From Sulfitobacter sp. CW3 (GTDB lineage Bacteria; Pseudomonadota; Alphaproteobacteria; Rhodobacterales; Rhodobacteraceae), in the NCBI RefSeq assembly GCF_019392245.1, contig NZ_JAHXRL010000006.1, forward strand, positions 62,001-126,000: a DNA stretch of 64,000 bases. Reading direction: 5' to 3'. The position numbers were made by a program, and so were the translations under genes. Positions 18,581 to 27,557 of the stretch are shown here, piece after piece. Each line of letters starts with the position of its first letter. Positions within the stretch are counted from its first letter, which is position 1. A model generated the notes under the pieces. It worked only from the letters and a program-made list of their open reading frames with translations, searched no databases and was not told the origin of the DNA.

Positions 18581-18613
18581 CCCCGAGGATTTAGACCCAT
18601 TTGGAAGATGAAG
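18581..18613 (+). repeat. Rhodobacteraceae intergenic motif, copy 2
   Basis: CCCCGAGGATTTAGACCC then ATTTGGAAGATGAAG. It matches the copy at 27427-27457 (GGCGGGGATTTTAGACC, ATTTGGAAAATGAG) almost base for base. It leads directly into the start of the VOC gene, so part of it serves as the ribosome-binding region. Confidence 0.55.
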
Positions 18614-18615
18614 TG

Positions 18616-19230
18616 ATGATGGAGTTGGATCACATTGCGATTGCTGGTGAGAGTTTGCCTGAGGCGGTCGCCTATGTTCAAGAAGCCTTGGGCGTGGCCA
18701 TGCAGCCGGGTGGGGAACATGCGGTGTTTCATACCCATAACAAGTTGTTGGGGTTGGAAGACGGGCTGTATCTTGAGGCGATTGCGGTGAACCCCGACGC
18801 GCTTGTGCCGGATCGCGCGCGTTGGTTTGATCTGGACCGGTTCAGCGGGCCTGCGCGGCTGACCAACTGGATTTGCCGGTGTGATGATCTGGATGCAACC
18901 TTGCGCGCACTTCCCGATGGATTTGGAGAGCCGGTTCAGCTGCAACGCGGTGATTTAAGCTGGCGTATGGCGGTGCCGCAGTCGGGTATCCTGCCATTTG
19001 ATAATTGCGCCCCTGCGTTGATCGAATGGCAGGGCGATGCGCACCCCGCGCCGCGGCTTGGGTCGGGGGGCGGCCGTTTGGAGACGTTAGAGGTGCAGCA
19101 TCCTGATGCCTTGGTACTGGCGGACCTGCTGGTACCATTTTTGCACGACAGTCGGGTTTCATTTGTAGCGGGTGATCCGGGGCTGAAAGCCGCGTTCGAT
19201 ATCGCGGGTCGCAAGGCCGTGTTGAAATGA
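18616..19230 (+). CDS. VOC-superfamily protein (glyoxalase-like domain)
   Basis: A protein of about 204 residues (start at ATG 18616 or the next ATG at 18619). MELDHIAIAGESLPEAVAYVQEALGV is the first beta-alpha-beta unit of a vicinal oxygen chelate fold, with a metal-type His in DHIAIA. GGEHAVFHTHNKLLGLEDGLYLEAIAVN follows. It fits the Glyoxalase_3 group rather than methylmalonyl-CoA epimerase, which is shorter. The substrate is unknown. Its TGA overlaps the ATG of the acetyltransferase gene that follows (ATGA), so the two are coupled. Confidence 0.8.
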   Translation: MMELDHIAIAGESLPEAVAYVQEALGVAMQPGGEHAVFHTHNKLLGLEDGLYLEAIAVNPDALVPDRARWFDLDRFSGPARLTNWICRCDDLDATLRALPDGFGEPVQLQRGDLSWRMAVPQSGILPFDNCAPALIEWQGDAHPAPRLGSGGGRLETLEVQHPDALVLADLLVPFLHDSRVSFVAGDPGLKAAFDIAGRKAVLK

Positions 19231-19709
19231 TCCGTGCTGCACTGGCGCAAGACGCAGCCGAGATTGCCGCGATCTGGAACGGCATGATCCGCGATACATT
19301 GTTCACTTTTACCACCGACCAAAAGACCGAGACCGGAATTGCCGCCATGATCGCAGACAGGCCGGGGGCCGTTTGGGTCGCGCAGACCGACCGTATCGTT
19401 GGCTTTGTGACCTATGCGCAGTTTCGAACCGGGCCGGGGTACCGCACGAGCGTCGAACATAGCATCGTATTGGGCGATGGTGCGCGGGGGCAGGGCGTGG
19501 GGCGGGCGTTGATGGATCAGGCGTTTGTATCTGCGGCGCAGCAGGGGCGGCATATCATGGTTGCGGGCATCAGTTCGGCGAATGCAGGCGGGGTGGGGTT
19601 TCACGCGGCCTTGGGGTTTGAGCATGTTGGACGGATGCCTGAAATCGCACGCAAAGACGGGCAATGGCTGGATTTGATTTTGATGCAGAAAATGCTGAGC
19701 GCCCCCTGA
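19227..19709 (+). CDS. GNAT-family N-acetyltransferase
   Basis: A 160-residue GNAT enzyme. MIRAALAQDAAEIAAIWNGMIRDT is the usual first strand-helix. The acetyl-CoA pyrophosphate loop is VLGDGARGQGVGRALMDQAF (Q/R-x-x-G-x-G/A), and GVGFHAALGFEHVGRM is the conserved C-terminal segment. It resembles phosphinothricin-type N-acetyltransferases, but the acceptor cannot be deduced. Translationally coupled to the VOC gene. The two may act in detoxification of a small amine or reactive metabolite; this is only an inference from their coupling. Confidence 0.85.
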   Translation: MIRAALAQDAAEIAAIWNGMIRDTLFTFTTDQKTETGIAAMIADRPGAVWVAQTDRIVGFVTYAQFRTGPGYRTSVEHSIVLGDGARGQGVGRALMDQAFVSAAQQGRHIMVAGISSANAGGVGFHAALGFEHVGRMPEIARKDGQWLDLILMQKMLSAP

Positions 19710-19740
19710 CTTCTGCGCTGCGGCGCATTAGGGTAACGCC

Positions 19741-20421
19741 ATGTCGATTTGGTCACGCATCACCGAAGCTTTGTCAGCGCTCACCGCAGGTGAGGGGCTG
19801 GCGTCTGTTTTCGACCGCCTGCGCAGCCCGCCAGAGCGGTCGGTCGCCTTTACCATTGCGGTGATCGCCCTTGGCGCAAAGATGGCAAAGGCCGACGGTC
19901 AGGTCACCCGCGACGAGGTCACCGCATTCCGTGAAGTGTTCCAAATCGCCGAAGCCGACCAGCAGGGTGCTGCGCGGGTGTTCAATCTGGCCCGGCAGGA
20001 TGTGACCGGGTTCGAGGATTACGCAAGCCGTATTGCCAGCATGTTCGCAGACCAGCCCGCGATACTGCGCGACCTGATTGAAGGACTGTTTCACATCGCG
20101 ATGGCCGATGGCATGTATCACCCGAACGAGGACGCGTTTTTGACCCGCGTGGCCGAGATTTTTGCCATGAACGAAAGCGATTTCGCATCACTGCGCGCGC
20201 GGTTCGTGCCGGATACATCGCCGTTGCCGCATACGGTTTTAGGGATATCCCCCAATGCGACGCTGGCCGAGGGCAAAGCCGCTTGGCGGCAGTTGGTACG
20301 CGAAAACCACCCCGATGCTTTGGTGGCGCGCGGCCTGCCACCAGAGGCGATATCGATGGCGGAAAAGCGGCTGATCGACATTAATCGCGCGTGGGAAACA
20401 TGGTCAGGCAAGGCGCGCTAA
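19741..20421 (+). CDS. DjlA-like co-chaperone (TerB + J-domain)
   Basis: A 226-residue protein with a TerB-like helical domain at about residues 30-145 (FTIAVIALGAKMAKADGQVT and LFHIAMADGMYHPNEDAFL, a repeated acidic D-G pattern). A C-terminal J-domain at about 160-226 contains the HPD motif in RENHPDALVARG. It therefore stimulates a DnaK-type chaperone. It lacks the N-terminal membrane anchor of E. coli DjlA. The stop shares a base with the next ATG (TAATG), coupling it to the nuclease/phosphatase gene. Confidence 0.88.
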   Translation: MSIWSRITEALSALTAGEGLASVFDRLRSPPERSVAFTIAVIALGAKMAKADGQVTRDEVTAFREVFQIAEADQQGAARVFNLARQDVTGFEDYASRIASMFADQPAILRDLIEGLFHIAMADGMYHPNEDAFLTRVAEIFAMNESDFASLRARFVPDTSPLPHTVLGISPNATLAEGKAAWRQLVRENHPDALVARGLPPEAISMAEKRLIDINRAWETWSGKAR

Positions 20422-21446
20422 TGCGTATCGCGACCTATAATGTCGAATGGTTCACAGGGCTGTTTGACGAGAAAGATCAACTGTTCGACGATGACGCATG
20501 GTCGGCGCGGCATAATGTGACCCGAACCCAGCAAACGCAGGCTTTGGGGCGGGTGTTTCGCGCGCTTGATGCGGATGCGGTGATGATCATCGAGGCCCCG
20601 GATACAAGTCGCAATCACGCGACCGTGGCGGCGCTACAGAACTTTGCCGCGCATTTCGGCCTGCGTACCACAGACGCGATCATGGGGTTCGCCAACGACA
20701 CGCAGCAAGAGATTGCGCTGCTCTATGACCCGAGCAAGCTGACGGTCAGCCACAGCCCGGGCGGCGATGAAACCGGGCCGGAGGGGGCAGCAGGAGCGCC
20801 GCGTTTTGACGGTGTCTTGCGGATCGATCTGGATATTGACGCCAACGAAGACTTGGTCGTTTTCTCGAAGCCTCCGCTGGAGCTGAGCGTTCAGACCAAC
20901 ACCGGGTTCACGTTCCGGATGATCGGCGCGCATCTGAAATCAAAGGCACCCCATGGTGCCAAGACCCCCGAAGACGTGCTGCGTCTGGGCATTGCCAACC
21001 GGCGCAAACAATTGGCGCAGGCGATATGGTTGCGCCGGCGGATCGAGACCCATCTTGAGGCAGGCGATGCGATGATGGTGCTGGGGGATCTAAACGATGG
21101 TCCGGGGCTGGATACATTCGAGGATCTGTTCGGGCGGTCGTCGGTCGAGATTGTGATGGGTCACAGGGACGTGAATGCGTTGGTCGACCCACATGCAGAG
21201 CGCGCATTGGCGCAACGGATCGGTGCGATGCCCACGACCTCGCGGTTCTGGATAGCACCTGAGAAGCGGTATCTGCAGGCGCTGTTGGATTATATCATGG
21301 TCAGCCCTGCGTTTACGCAGCGCAACGCGAGCTGGCGCATCTGGCACCCGCTGGATGATCCCGATTGCTGGGCAGATACCGCATTGCGTGATGCGTTGAT
21401 CGCGGCATCAGACCATTTCCCCGTGACCATCGAATTTGACGGTTGA
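20421..21446 (+). CDS. Endonuclease/exonuclease/phosphatase family protein
   Basis: A 341-residue protein; I use the ATG at 20421 because MRIATYNVEWFTGLFDE is the normal family start and it overlaps the djlA-like stop by one base. EEP-fold motifs include N-V-E-W at the start, IIEAPD, RMIGAHLKSK, VLGDLNDGPG and a final SDHFPVTIEF with the catalytic Asp-His. It could be a nuclease or a phosphodiesterase. There is no signal peptide, so it is cytoplasmic. The coupling to a J-domain protein is conserved in appearance but unexplained. Confidence 0.85.
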   Translation: MRIATYNVEWFTGLFDEKDQLFDDDAWSARHNVTRTQQTQALGRVFRALDADAVMIIEAPDTSRNHATVAALQNFAAHFGLRTTDAIMGFANDTQQEIALLYDPSKLTVSHSPGGDETGPEGAAGAPRFDGVLRIDLDIDANEDLVVFSKPPLELSVQTNTGFTFRMIGAHLKSKAPHGAKTPEDVLRLGIANRRKQLAQAIWLRRRIETHLEAGDAMMVLGDLNDGPGLDTFEDLFGRSSVEIVMGHRDVNALVDPHAERALAQRIGAMPTTSRFWIAPEKRYLQALLDYIMVSPAFTQRNASWRIWHPLDDPDCWADTALRDALIAASDHFPVTIEFDG

Positions 21447-21518
21447 CCGGCAGATAGCGGTCTATCTTACGTCGGGCGTAAAGATATGCCGCGCCGCAAA
21501 ACATCGTCTGATCGCGAT

Positions 21519-23093
21519 CTAGGACTTAACGGTTTTAAGCTGAACCTCGGCCCCCAAGGACGCCGCGAGAGAGTTAAGGCGCGCCTCTGCGACCTCGCCA
21601 AACAGGGGAAGCATGTCATTGGTGAGCCACAGTTCGAGCTGTTTTTTCTTGGGATACCAACGTATTGAACCGCGGTCTTCATCCTTGTTCATCCACAGCA
21701 TCGCACCAAAACGCATGGCCTTGCCCAAAATCTCGGCCTCGATACGGGTCTTTTCATCGACCATCTCATAGAGATCTTCAAAACGGGTGTTCTCGCGTTT
21801 GTTGGAATAGCGGTGGAGCAGGGCAAGACCTAAAAATATCCGCTCGGAGTGTTTCAGCCCGCCCAGATTGGCGCGGGTGGCATTGTCGAAACAGACCTCG
21901 GCGCGGTAATCGGGATGCGCGCGCCAGCTAACATCGTGCAGCAAACAGGCGGCTTTGACCAAGCGTTTGCGCTGTGGCGTGGCGGATTTGTAGAGCGGTA
22001 AAATGAAATCGTACAACACCTTGCCGAAACCGGGCATGCGGGCATCTTTGGCCTCGGCAAAGCGGCAGGCTTCGATCAGCGGATCGCGGTCGCGCAGCCG
22101 CTGGGGCATCTGTTCGTACAGCATTCCCTCGCGGATACCATAGCTGGAGATGGCGATGTCCTTGGGCTTGAAGGTTTTGACTAGCCGCGACAGGACCTCG
22201 GCGGCAAAGGGCACCAACGCCATCCGGCTTGAGGAAACGCCACTGATCTGGCGCAGCTCTTCAAGGTCGGAGTTCTTGATATGCTTGACGGTTTCGCGCA
22301 CGGATTTGGCGGTCATGCGGTATTCATGAAGCACGTGCAGCGGATAGCCGCGCCGCACCATGTCGATACGGGCAATCGCGCGCCATGACCCACCGACCAG
22401 GAACAGGCGATCCCGCTGGGCCCCCATTTTATCGGCCAAGCCTTGCATGATTTCCCGGATATGTTCCTGCCGTGCCTTGGCCCCGCCCTTGATATCGCGC
22501 AGTTTGAGCGGCCCAAGCGCCGAGGTGACCCGTTTACCGACGCGGCCTGCGGAAATTTCCGCAAGCTCCATGGACGAGCCACCGATGTCGCAGACCAGAC
22601 CATAAGCCCCGGGCCAGCCCAACAGCACGCCTTGCGCCGACAGCCTCGCTTCTTCCTCGCCATCGATGACCCAGATTTTGAGGCCGGTTTCGCGTTCGAC
22701 CTCGTCGCAGAAGTCGCGGCCATCGGATGCATCGCGCACCGCCGCTGTGGCCACCACCGTCAGTTCAGCCAGCTGCATTCCATCAGCGAGTTTTTTGAAG
22801 CGTTTCATCGCAGATAAAGCGCGCGCGCGTCCTGGCGGTGAAAGATGCCCGGTTTCAGCCATGCCAGCGCCCAAGGCGCACATGATTTTTTCGTTGTAGA
22901 AATAGGCTGGCGATCGGGCGGCCCCGTCAAACACCACCAAACGGACAGAGTTCGAGCCGACATCGACGACACCAACCTTGGCCAATGCGCGGGCCGAGGG
23001 GTCTAAAAACAGCGGTTTTCCGAAAAGCCCCAGATCGGCCACGCCGGTTTCAGGGACAGGGGAGGGCGGATTGGTGTCTGGCGTATCTGCCAC
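21519..23093 (-). CDS. ppx: Ppx/GppA exopolyphosphatase family protein
   Basis: A 524-residue protein. The ASKHA phosphatase domain starts with VGVVDVGSNSVRLVVFDG at about residues 36-53. It continues with VVATAAVRDASDG and GLVCDIGGSSMELAEI (phosphate-binding loops). The C-terminal part is an HD-like domain (CLLHDVSWRAHPDYR). It hydrolyses terminal phosphates of polyphosphate or pppGpp. It follows ppk1 on the same strand, separated by 222 bases of repeat-containing DNA. Together they synthesise and degrade polyphosphate, which links them to stress and the stringent response. Confidence 0.93.
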   Translation of the reverse strand: MADTPDTNPPSPVPETGVADLGLFGKPLFLDPSARALAKVGVVDVGSNSVRLVVFDGAARSPAYFYNEKIMCALGAGMAETGHLSPPGRARALSAMKRFKKLADGMQLAELTVVATAAVRDASDGRDFCDEVERETGLKIWVIDGEEEARLSAQGVLLGWPGAYGLVCDIGGSSMELAEISAGRVGKRVTSALGPLKLRDIKGGAKARQEHIREIMQGLADKMGAQRDRLFLVGGSWRAIARIDMVRRGYPLHVLHEYRMTAKSVRETVKHIKNSDLEELRQISGVSSSRMALVPFAAEVLSRLVKTFKPKDIAISSYGIREGMLYEQMPQRLRDRDPLIEACRFAEAKDARMPGFGKVLYDFILPLYKSATPQRKRLVKAACLLHDVSWRAHPDYRAEVCFDNATRANLGGLKHSERIFLGLALLHRYSNKRENTRFEDLYEMVDEKTRIEAEILGKAMRFGAMLWMNKDEDRGSIRWYPKKKQLELWLTNDMLPLFGEVAEARLNSLAASLGAEVQLKTVKS

Positions 23094-23188
23094 AAATGCT
23101 CCTGCGGGGGCCTTGGTTCGGGTCCAAATTGGCCCAGTTGTGGGGGAAAGGTCAATCGCTAACGGTACGGAGCCTGCTGTAAAAAGGA

Positions 23189-23307
23189 GAGGGCCTGCGG
23201 CCCTCGCGACATTTTTGGCGCGCGCGATGAGGTGGGCCCCCGCGTGGCTGCGGGCGGGATCGGGGAGGAGACATGCGCCTTCGGCGAGAGTTTAATTCGC
23301 AAAATGA
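23189..23307. repeat. Intergenic motif cluster between ppk1 and ppx
   Basis: The 222-base gap between ppk1 and ppx holds a perfect hairpin (GAGGGCC, TGC loop, GGCCCTC at 23189-23205) followed by GCGACATTTTTGGCGCG. It also holds a second segment GCCTTCGGCGAGAGTTTAAT at 23277-23296. Both look like degenerate members of the GGATATTT motif family seen at 10913 and 28849. No gene is evident here. Confidence 0.45.
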
Positions 23308-23315
23308 AAACGAGG

Positions 23316-25490
23316 TCAGTCTTCGGTATGGGTCAGTTTGGGGACATCTGACGCCCCTGCGCTGCCGCGGCCCGAGAGTGACGGGTTTTCCATGAAGAAA
23401 CGGTGGCAGTTGAATGCGAATACGCCTTCTTGCAGGGGCGGACGGGTGAAGCTGCCATCGGCGGACATGACCCAGCTTTGCGCCACGTCAGCGAGGTTTG
23501 CCGCCATGATCTGGCTGGTGATCTGTGCCTTGACGGTGGGGTTTTCGATTTCCACCAGCGTTTCGACGCGGCGGGTCAGGTTGCGGCCCATCCAATCCGC
23601 TGAGGAGATGAAAACGCGGGCCTTTTTATGGGGCAACCCGTAGCCATTGCCAAAGCACACGATGCGTGAATGTTCCAAGAACCGCCCGACGATTGATTTG
23701 ACGCGGATGTTTTCGGACAGACCTTTGATGCCGGGGCGCAGGCTGCAAATACCGCGCACCACGAGGCTGATTTTGACGCCGGCCTGTGAGGCGGCATAAA
23801 GCGCGTCGATCACATCGGCATCGACGATGGAGTTCATCTTCGCCCAAATCTCGGCGGGTTTGCCAGCGGCGGCGTGTTTTGCCTCGGCGGCGATCATGTC
23901 GAGCAGACGGGGTTTCAGGGTCAGGGGCGAGATCGCCAGATTGTCCAAGGATTCGGGCTGGGCATAGCCGGACAGGTAGTTGAACACTTTGGTGGCGTCG
24001 CGACCCAGCTTTTGATCGCAGGTGAACAGCGACAGGTCGGTATAGATGCGCGCGGTAATCGGGTGGTAATTGCCGGTACCGTAATGCGTATAAGTGACCA
24101 GTTGATCGCCTTCGCGGCGCACCACGGTCGAGATTTTCGCGTGGGTTTTCAGGTCGATAAAGCCGTAAACCACATGGGCACCGGCCCGTTCGAGCCTGCG
24201 CGACTGGCGGATGTTTGCGGCCTCGTCAAAGCGGGCCTTGAGTTCGACAAGGGCGGTGACGGATTTGCCGTCTTCGGCGGCCTCGCACAGCGCCTCGACG
24301 ATGGGGCTGTCGCGCGAGGTGCGATAGAGCGTTTGTTTGATCGCCACCACATTGGGATCGCGCGCCGCCTGGGTCAGAAAGCGGACAACCATATCGAAGG
24401 TCTCGTAGGGGTGATGCAGCAGCATGTCCTTGGAGCGGATCGCGGCCAGCATATCGCCGTCATGGTCGGTGACCCGTTCGGGCACGCGCGGCGTGAATTG
24501 CGGCCACAGCAGATCGGGACGGCTGTCGATGACCAGTTCGGACAGATCACCAACGCCGATCATTCCGTCGATTTCGATGACGTCTTGGGGGCGCACGCCC
24601 AGTTCCGCCATCACCACGTTTTTCAGCTTTTCAGGCGCACCTGCAGAGTGGGTCAGGCGTACGACCTCGCCGCGGCGGCGACGTTTCAGGGCGACTTCGA
24701 ATTCGCGCACCAGATCTTCGGCCTCGTCCTCGACCTCAAGATCGCTGTCACGCAAGACGCGGAATTCAAAGTGGTCTTTCAGTTTGTAGCCGGGGAACAG
24801 GCCGGGGACATTCAGCACCAACAGATCTTCGAGCGGGAGGAAGCGCTGGCAGCCTTCGGGGGCGGGAAGAGCCACAAAGCGGTCGATCTTGGCCGGGATG
24901 GGCAGCAGCGCCTGTAGGGGGCGCTTGTCCGCCGTCCGTTCCAGTTGCAGCGCAAGCGCGTAGCCGGTGTTGGGGATGAAGGGGAAGGGGTGTGCCGGGT
25001 CAATGGCCAAGGGGGACAGGACCGCAAACACTTGGTTCAGAAACACATCTTCGAGATACACCAGATCGGCTTTGTCCAGATCAGCGGCACGTTCGAGCAT
25101 GATGTTGTGCGCGTCCATCTCGGTCATGAGGTCGACCAGCGTACTTTGCTGGGTCAGCATCAGCTTGCGCGCGTCCTCGTTGATCAGCACCAACTGTTCA
25201 GCCGGAGAAAGACCATCAGCGGCGGGGGTCGTATTACCCGCCTGAGCCAATTCGCGCAGGCCCGCCACACGGACGGTGTAAAATTCGTCTAGATTATTGG
25301 CTGAAATCGACAGGAACCGCAGGCGTTCAAGCAAGGGGACACGAGGGTTTTGCGCCTCTTCCAGCACGCGCCAGTTGAAACCCAGCCAACTGAGTTCACG
25401 GTTATAGAAACGCCCCGGGCCAGACATGTCCAGATCGGGCAATGTTTCAGCTTCGGGGAAGGCGGCCTTGAGGAAATCAGCTTGGTTCAT
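23316..25490 (-). CDS. ppk1: Polyphosphate kinase 1
   Basis: A 724-residue RNA-degradosome-type PPK1 that polymerises the gamma-phosphate of ATP into polyphosphate. The N-domain starts with [20 protein letters not shown]. The catalytic region contains [30 protein letters not shown] and [15 protein letters not shown], with the autophosphorylated His in [15 protein letters not shown] and the C-terminal [15 protein letters not shown] follow. Length and motifs are normal. It is the third gene in a perM-hda-ppk1-ppx run on the minus strand. Confidence 0.96.
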   Translation of the reverse strand: MNQADFLKAAFPEAETLPDLDMSGPGRFYNRELSWLGFNWRVLEEAQNPRVPLLERLRFLSISANNLDEFYTVRVAGLRELAQAGNTTPAADGLSPAEQLVLINEDARKLMLTQQSTLVDLMTEMDAHNIMLERAADLDKADLVYLEDVFLNQVFAVLSPLAIDPAHPFPFIPNTGYALALQLERTADKRPLQALLPIPAKIDRFVALPAPEGCQRFLPLEDLLVLNVPGLFPGYKLKDHFEFRVLRDSDLEVEDEAEDLVREFEVALKRRRRGEVVRLTHSAGAPEKLKNVVMAELGVRPQDVIEIDGMIGVGDLSELVIDSRPDLLWPQFTPRVPERVTDHDGDMLAAIRSKDMLLHHPYETFDMVVRFLTQAARDPNVVAIKQTLYRTSRDSPIVEALCEAAEDGKSVTALVELKARFDEAANIRQSRRLERAGAHVVYGFIDLKTHAKISTVVRREGDQLVTYTHYGTGNYHPITARIYTDLSLFTCDQKLGRDATKVFNYLSGYAQPESLDNLAISPLTLKPRLLDMIAAEAKHAAAGKPAEIWAKMNSIVDADVIDALYAASQAGVKISLVVRGICSLRPGIKGLSENIRVKSIVGRFLEHSRIVCFGNGYGLPHKKARVFISSADWMGRNLTRRVETLVEIENPTVKAQITSQIMAANLADVAQSWVMSADGSFTRPPLQEGVFAFNCHRFFMENPSLSGRGSAGASDVPKLTHTED

Positions 25491-25556
25491 AGCGGCCTTA
25501 TGGCGTTGGATTACAACAGAATTATGACAAGGGAAGTGGTAAGAGTATCGCGCGGG

Positions 25557-26228
25557 TTAGGCGCGATTGTCCAGCACTTGTGCAGCAAGGGCACGGGTCA
25601 CCGGCTTTTTCTGCGCAAGGCTGGCGGCATCAAGGGCAGCAACCAGATCACCGGCTGCGGCAAAGGACCGGTCCATACGGAGCAGCAGATAAGGGATCAG
25701 ATCGGGTTTAGGGGTCAGTTGCCGATCCGCCAAAAGCTTGGCCAGAACGGCCGTCAGCAGCATGTCGTCGGGCGGATCGAGCGCCGCGGAACCGGCAGCG
25801 CCCATGCGGCTGGTCAGGTCCGGCAGGGTCAGGTTCCAGCCGGCAACAGGGGGTGTGCCTGTCATCAGCAGGCTGTGGCCTTCGGCCAGAACCAGATTGT
25901 GAAGGTGGAACAGCGCCGTTTCCGCAGCCGCATCGCCTGCGATTGCAGGCACGTCTTCGACGGCGACGCAGCCTTGGGCGAGCTGGGGGATATCGGCATC
26001 GGGCAGATCGGCGGCATTGATAATACGCGCGCCGGACATTGCAGCCCACACATGGGTCAGGTGGGTTTTTCCCGAACCGGCAGGCCCCGTCAGCGCGAGT
26101 TTATGGCCCGCCCAGCCCTGCCAGCCGTCAATCATTGCCGCCGCAATGGCGTTCGACGGTGCCACAAAGAAATCATCGCGCCCCAGTGCGGTGCGACTGG
26201 GAAGCGCAAGGCCAAGCTGTTTTGCCAT
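25557..26228 (-). CDS. hdaA: DnaA regulatory inactivator Hda homolog
   Basis: A 223-residue AAA+ protein starting MAKQLGLALPSRTALGRDDF, the typical clamp-binding N-terminus (QLGLAL resembles the beta-clamp motif). The Walker A loop is GPAGSGKT at residues 48-55. It stimulates ATP hydrolysis by DnaA after initiation, preventing re-replication. I chose ATG 26228 because upstream in-frame codons lie inside the perM gene. Its start nearly touches the perM stop. In alphaproteobacteria this gene normally sits between perM and ppk1, as here. Confidence 0.92.
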   Translation of the reverse strand: MAKQLGLALPSRTALGRDDFFVAPSNAIAAAMIDGWQGWAGHKLALTGPAGSGKTHLTHVWAAMSGARIINAADLPDADIPQLAQGCVAVEDVPAIAGDAAAETALFHLHNLVLAEGHSLLMTGTPPVAGWNLTLPDLTSRMGAAGSAALDPPDDMLLTAVLAKLLADRQLTPKPDLIPYLLLRMDRSFAAAGDLVAALDAASLAQKKPVTRALAAQVLDNRA

Positions 26229-26229
26229 G

Positions 26230-27315
26230 TCAGTCGGCCCGTTCGTCCAAGGTGGTTTGCTCAACGCCTTTGTAGAGCACGCTTTCGCGGTATTGTTCCG
26301 TCGCAAAGCGCGCGACCACCCCAAGGGCGGCGGCGATGGGCACCGCTGCCAGCATGCCCACAAACCCGAACAGTGACCCGAATACTGACAATGCAAGGAT
26401 CAGCCAGACGGGGTGTAACCCGACAGAGTCGCCGACCAGTTTCGGGGTCAGAAAGTTGCCTTCGATAGTTTGACCGAGCACGAAAATCGCGGCAACCAGA
26501 CCGATGGAAATCCAATCGCCCCAGAATTGGAACAAGGCCAAGCCGATGGCCAATACGCCACCCAACACTGCGCCGAGATAGGGGATAAACGTCACCAGCC
26601 CGGCGATGAACCCGACAACAAGGCCGAACTGCAACCCGACCAGCATCAGCGCGATGGCATAATATGTGCCCAAGATCAGACAGACAGTGCCCATGCCGCG
26701 GATGAAACTGGCGAGGGTCTTGTCGATGTCGCGGGCAAGGCGGCGGATTACAGGCGCGTGGTCGCGGGGCAGCAAGCTGTCGATTTGCGCGACCATGCGG
26801 TCCCAATCAAGCAGCAAATAAACGGCCACCACGGGGACGATCACGAACAACAGCAAGATGTTTAACAGCGACGCAGCGGACGCCAAGGCGGTGTTCAGCA
26901 ATTCTCCGCCGCGTTCTTGGATTGTAGCACCGATGCTTGTGATCGACGTGCGCATGGTTGATCCCTCGACCAGCAAGGCGGGGAAACGGTCGGTCAGGAA
27001 ATCAATGAAATTGCGGGTGAGCTCGGGGGCGACTTCGATCAGGTTGATCGCTTGGTTGACCAAGGTCGGCACCACCAAAAGCGACATTACGACAAAGATC
27101 AATAGAGCCAATAACGTGATCACGGCGGTGGCCATCGCCCGGCTGAGACCCATGGTTTCCAGACGGTCGGCAACCGGATCAAGGAAATACGCAATTGCGG
27201 CCCCGATCAGGAAGGGCAGCAGAATATCCCCGGTGAACCAAAGGATCACAAGAAAGACTGCGCCGGCAATCCCCCAGTATTTCAATTGATCTCTGATAGG
27301 CAGTGCCATGGGCAA
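26230..27315 (-). CDS. AI-2E/PerM-family membrane transporter
   Basis: A 361-residue integral membrane protein of the AI-2E (UPF0118) family with about eight helices. Conserved pieces include LLPFLIGAAIAYFLDPVADRLE near the N-terminus, LLPRDHAPVIRRLARDIDKTLASFIRGM, and PYLGAVLGGVLAIGLALFQF with LTPKLVGDSVGLHPVWLI. The family includes PerM and TqsA exporters, and the substrate here is unknown. It is the first gene of the perM-hda-ppk1-ppx run; the start could also be two codons later (MALPIRDQ). Confidence 0.88.
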   Translation of the reverse strand: MPMALPIRDQLKYWGIAGAVFLVILWFTGDILLPFLIGAAIAYFLDPVADRLETMGLSRAMATAVITLLALLIFVVMSLLVVPTLVNQAINLIEVAPELTRNFIDFLTDRFPALLVEGSTMRTSITSIGATIQERGGELLNTALASAASLLNILLLFVIVPVVAVYLLLDWDRMVAQIDSLLPRDHAPVIRRLARDIDKTLASFIRGMGTVCLILGTYYAIALMLVGLQFGLVVGFIAGLVTFIPYLGAVLGGVLAIGLALFQFWGDWISIGLVAAIFVLGQTIEGNFLTPKLVGDSVGLHPVWLILALSVFGSLFGFVGMLAAVPIAAALGVVARFATEQYRESVLYKGVEQTTLDERAD

Positions 27316-27426
27316 CCTCCAAACGCGCGTTCCGTGTTGACATTGCGCACTGCTGCCGGATTTTCAAGGGCCGAGCGCTGCGGTGCCCCCCAAATCACGG
27401 TGATGTTTGGCGGATGTGGGGCCTCC

Positions 27427-27457
27427 GGCGGGGATTTTAGACCATTTGGAAAATGAG
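27427..27457 (+). repeat. Rhodobacteraceae intergenic motif, copy 3
   Basis: GGCGGGGATTTTAGACC followed by ATTTGGAAAATGAG. It differs from the copy at 18581-18613 by a few bases. It ends in the ATG of a 34-codon frame that overlaps pepT. Confidence 0.5.
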
Positions 27458-27557
27458 CGCCCGAATTGATCTGCGGTTCTTGGGGCTTGAGCTGCTTGAC
27501 AATGGGGCGGTGGCCATTGCCACTGTGGCCAACAAGGAGACCCGATATGCGCAGTGA
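27453..27557 (+). CDS. Possible 34-residue ORF overlapping the pepT start
   Basis: ATG at 27453 opens a 34-codon frame that ends 11 bases inside pepT. Its composition looks protein-like (MSARIDLRFLGLELLDNG), and it sits directly behind the recurring intergenic motif that precedes other genes here. It may be a leader peptide coupled to pepT, or the remnant of a longer gene. No homolog is recognised. Confidence 0.3.
   Translation: MSARIDLRFLGLELLDNGAVAIATVANKETRYAQ

Noticed and set aside
18616..19230. VOC gene as methylmalonyl-CoA epimerase
   Set aside because: At about 204 residues it is longer than epimerases and its N-terminal pattern fits the Glyoxalase_3 group; only the location suggests epimerase.
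23874..24917. Long plus-strand frame opposite ppk1
   Set aside because: It is antisense to a certain gene and its composition follows the ppk1 codon pattern.
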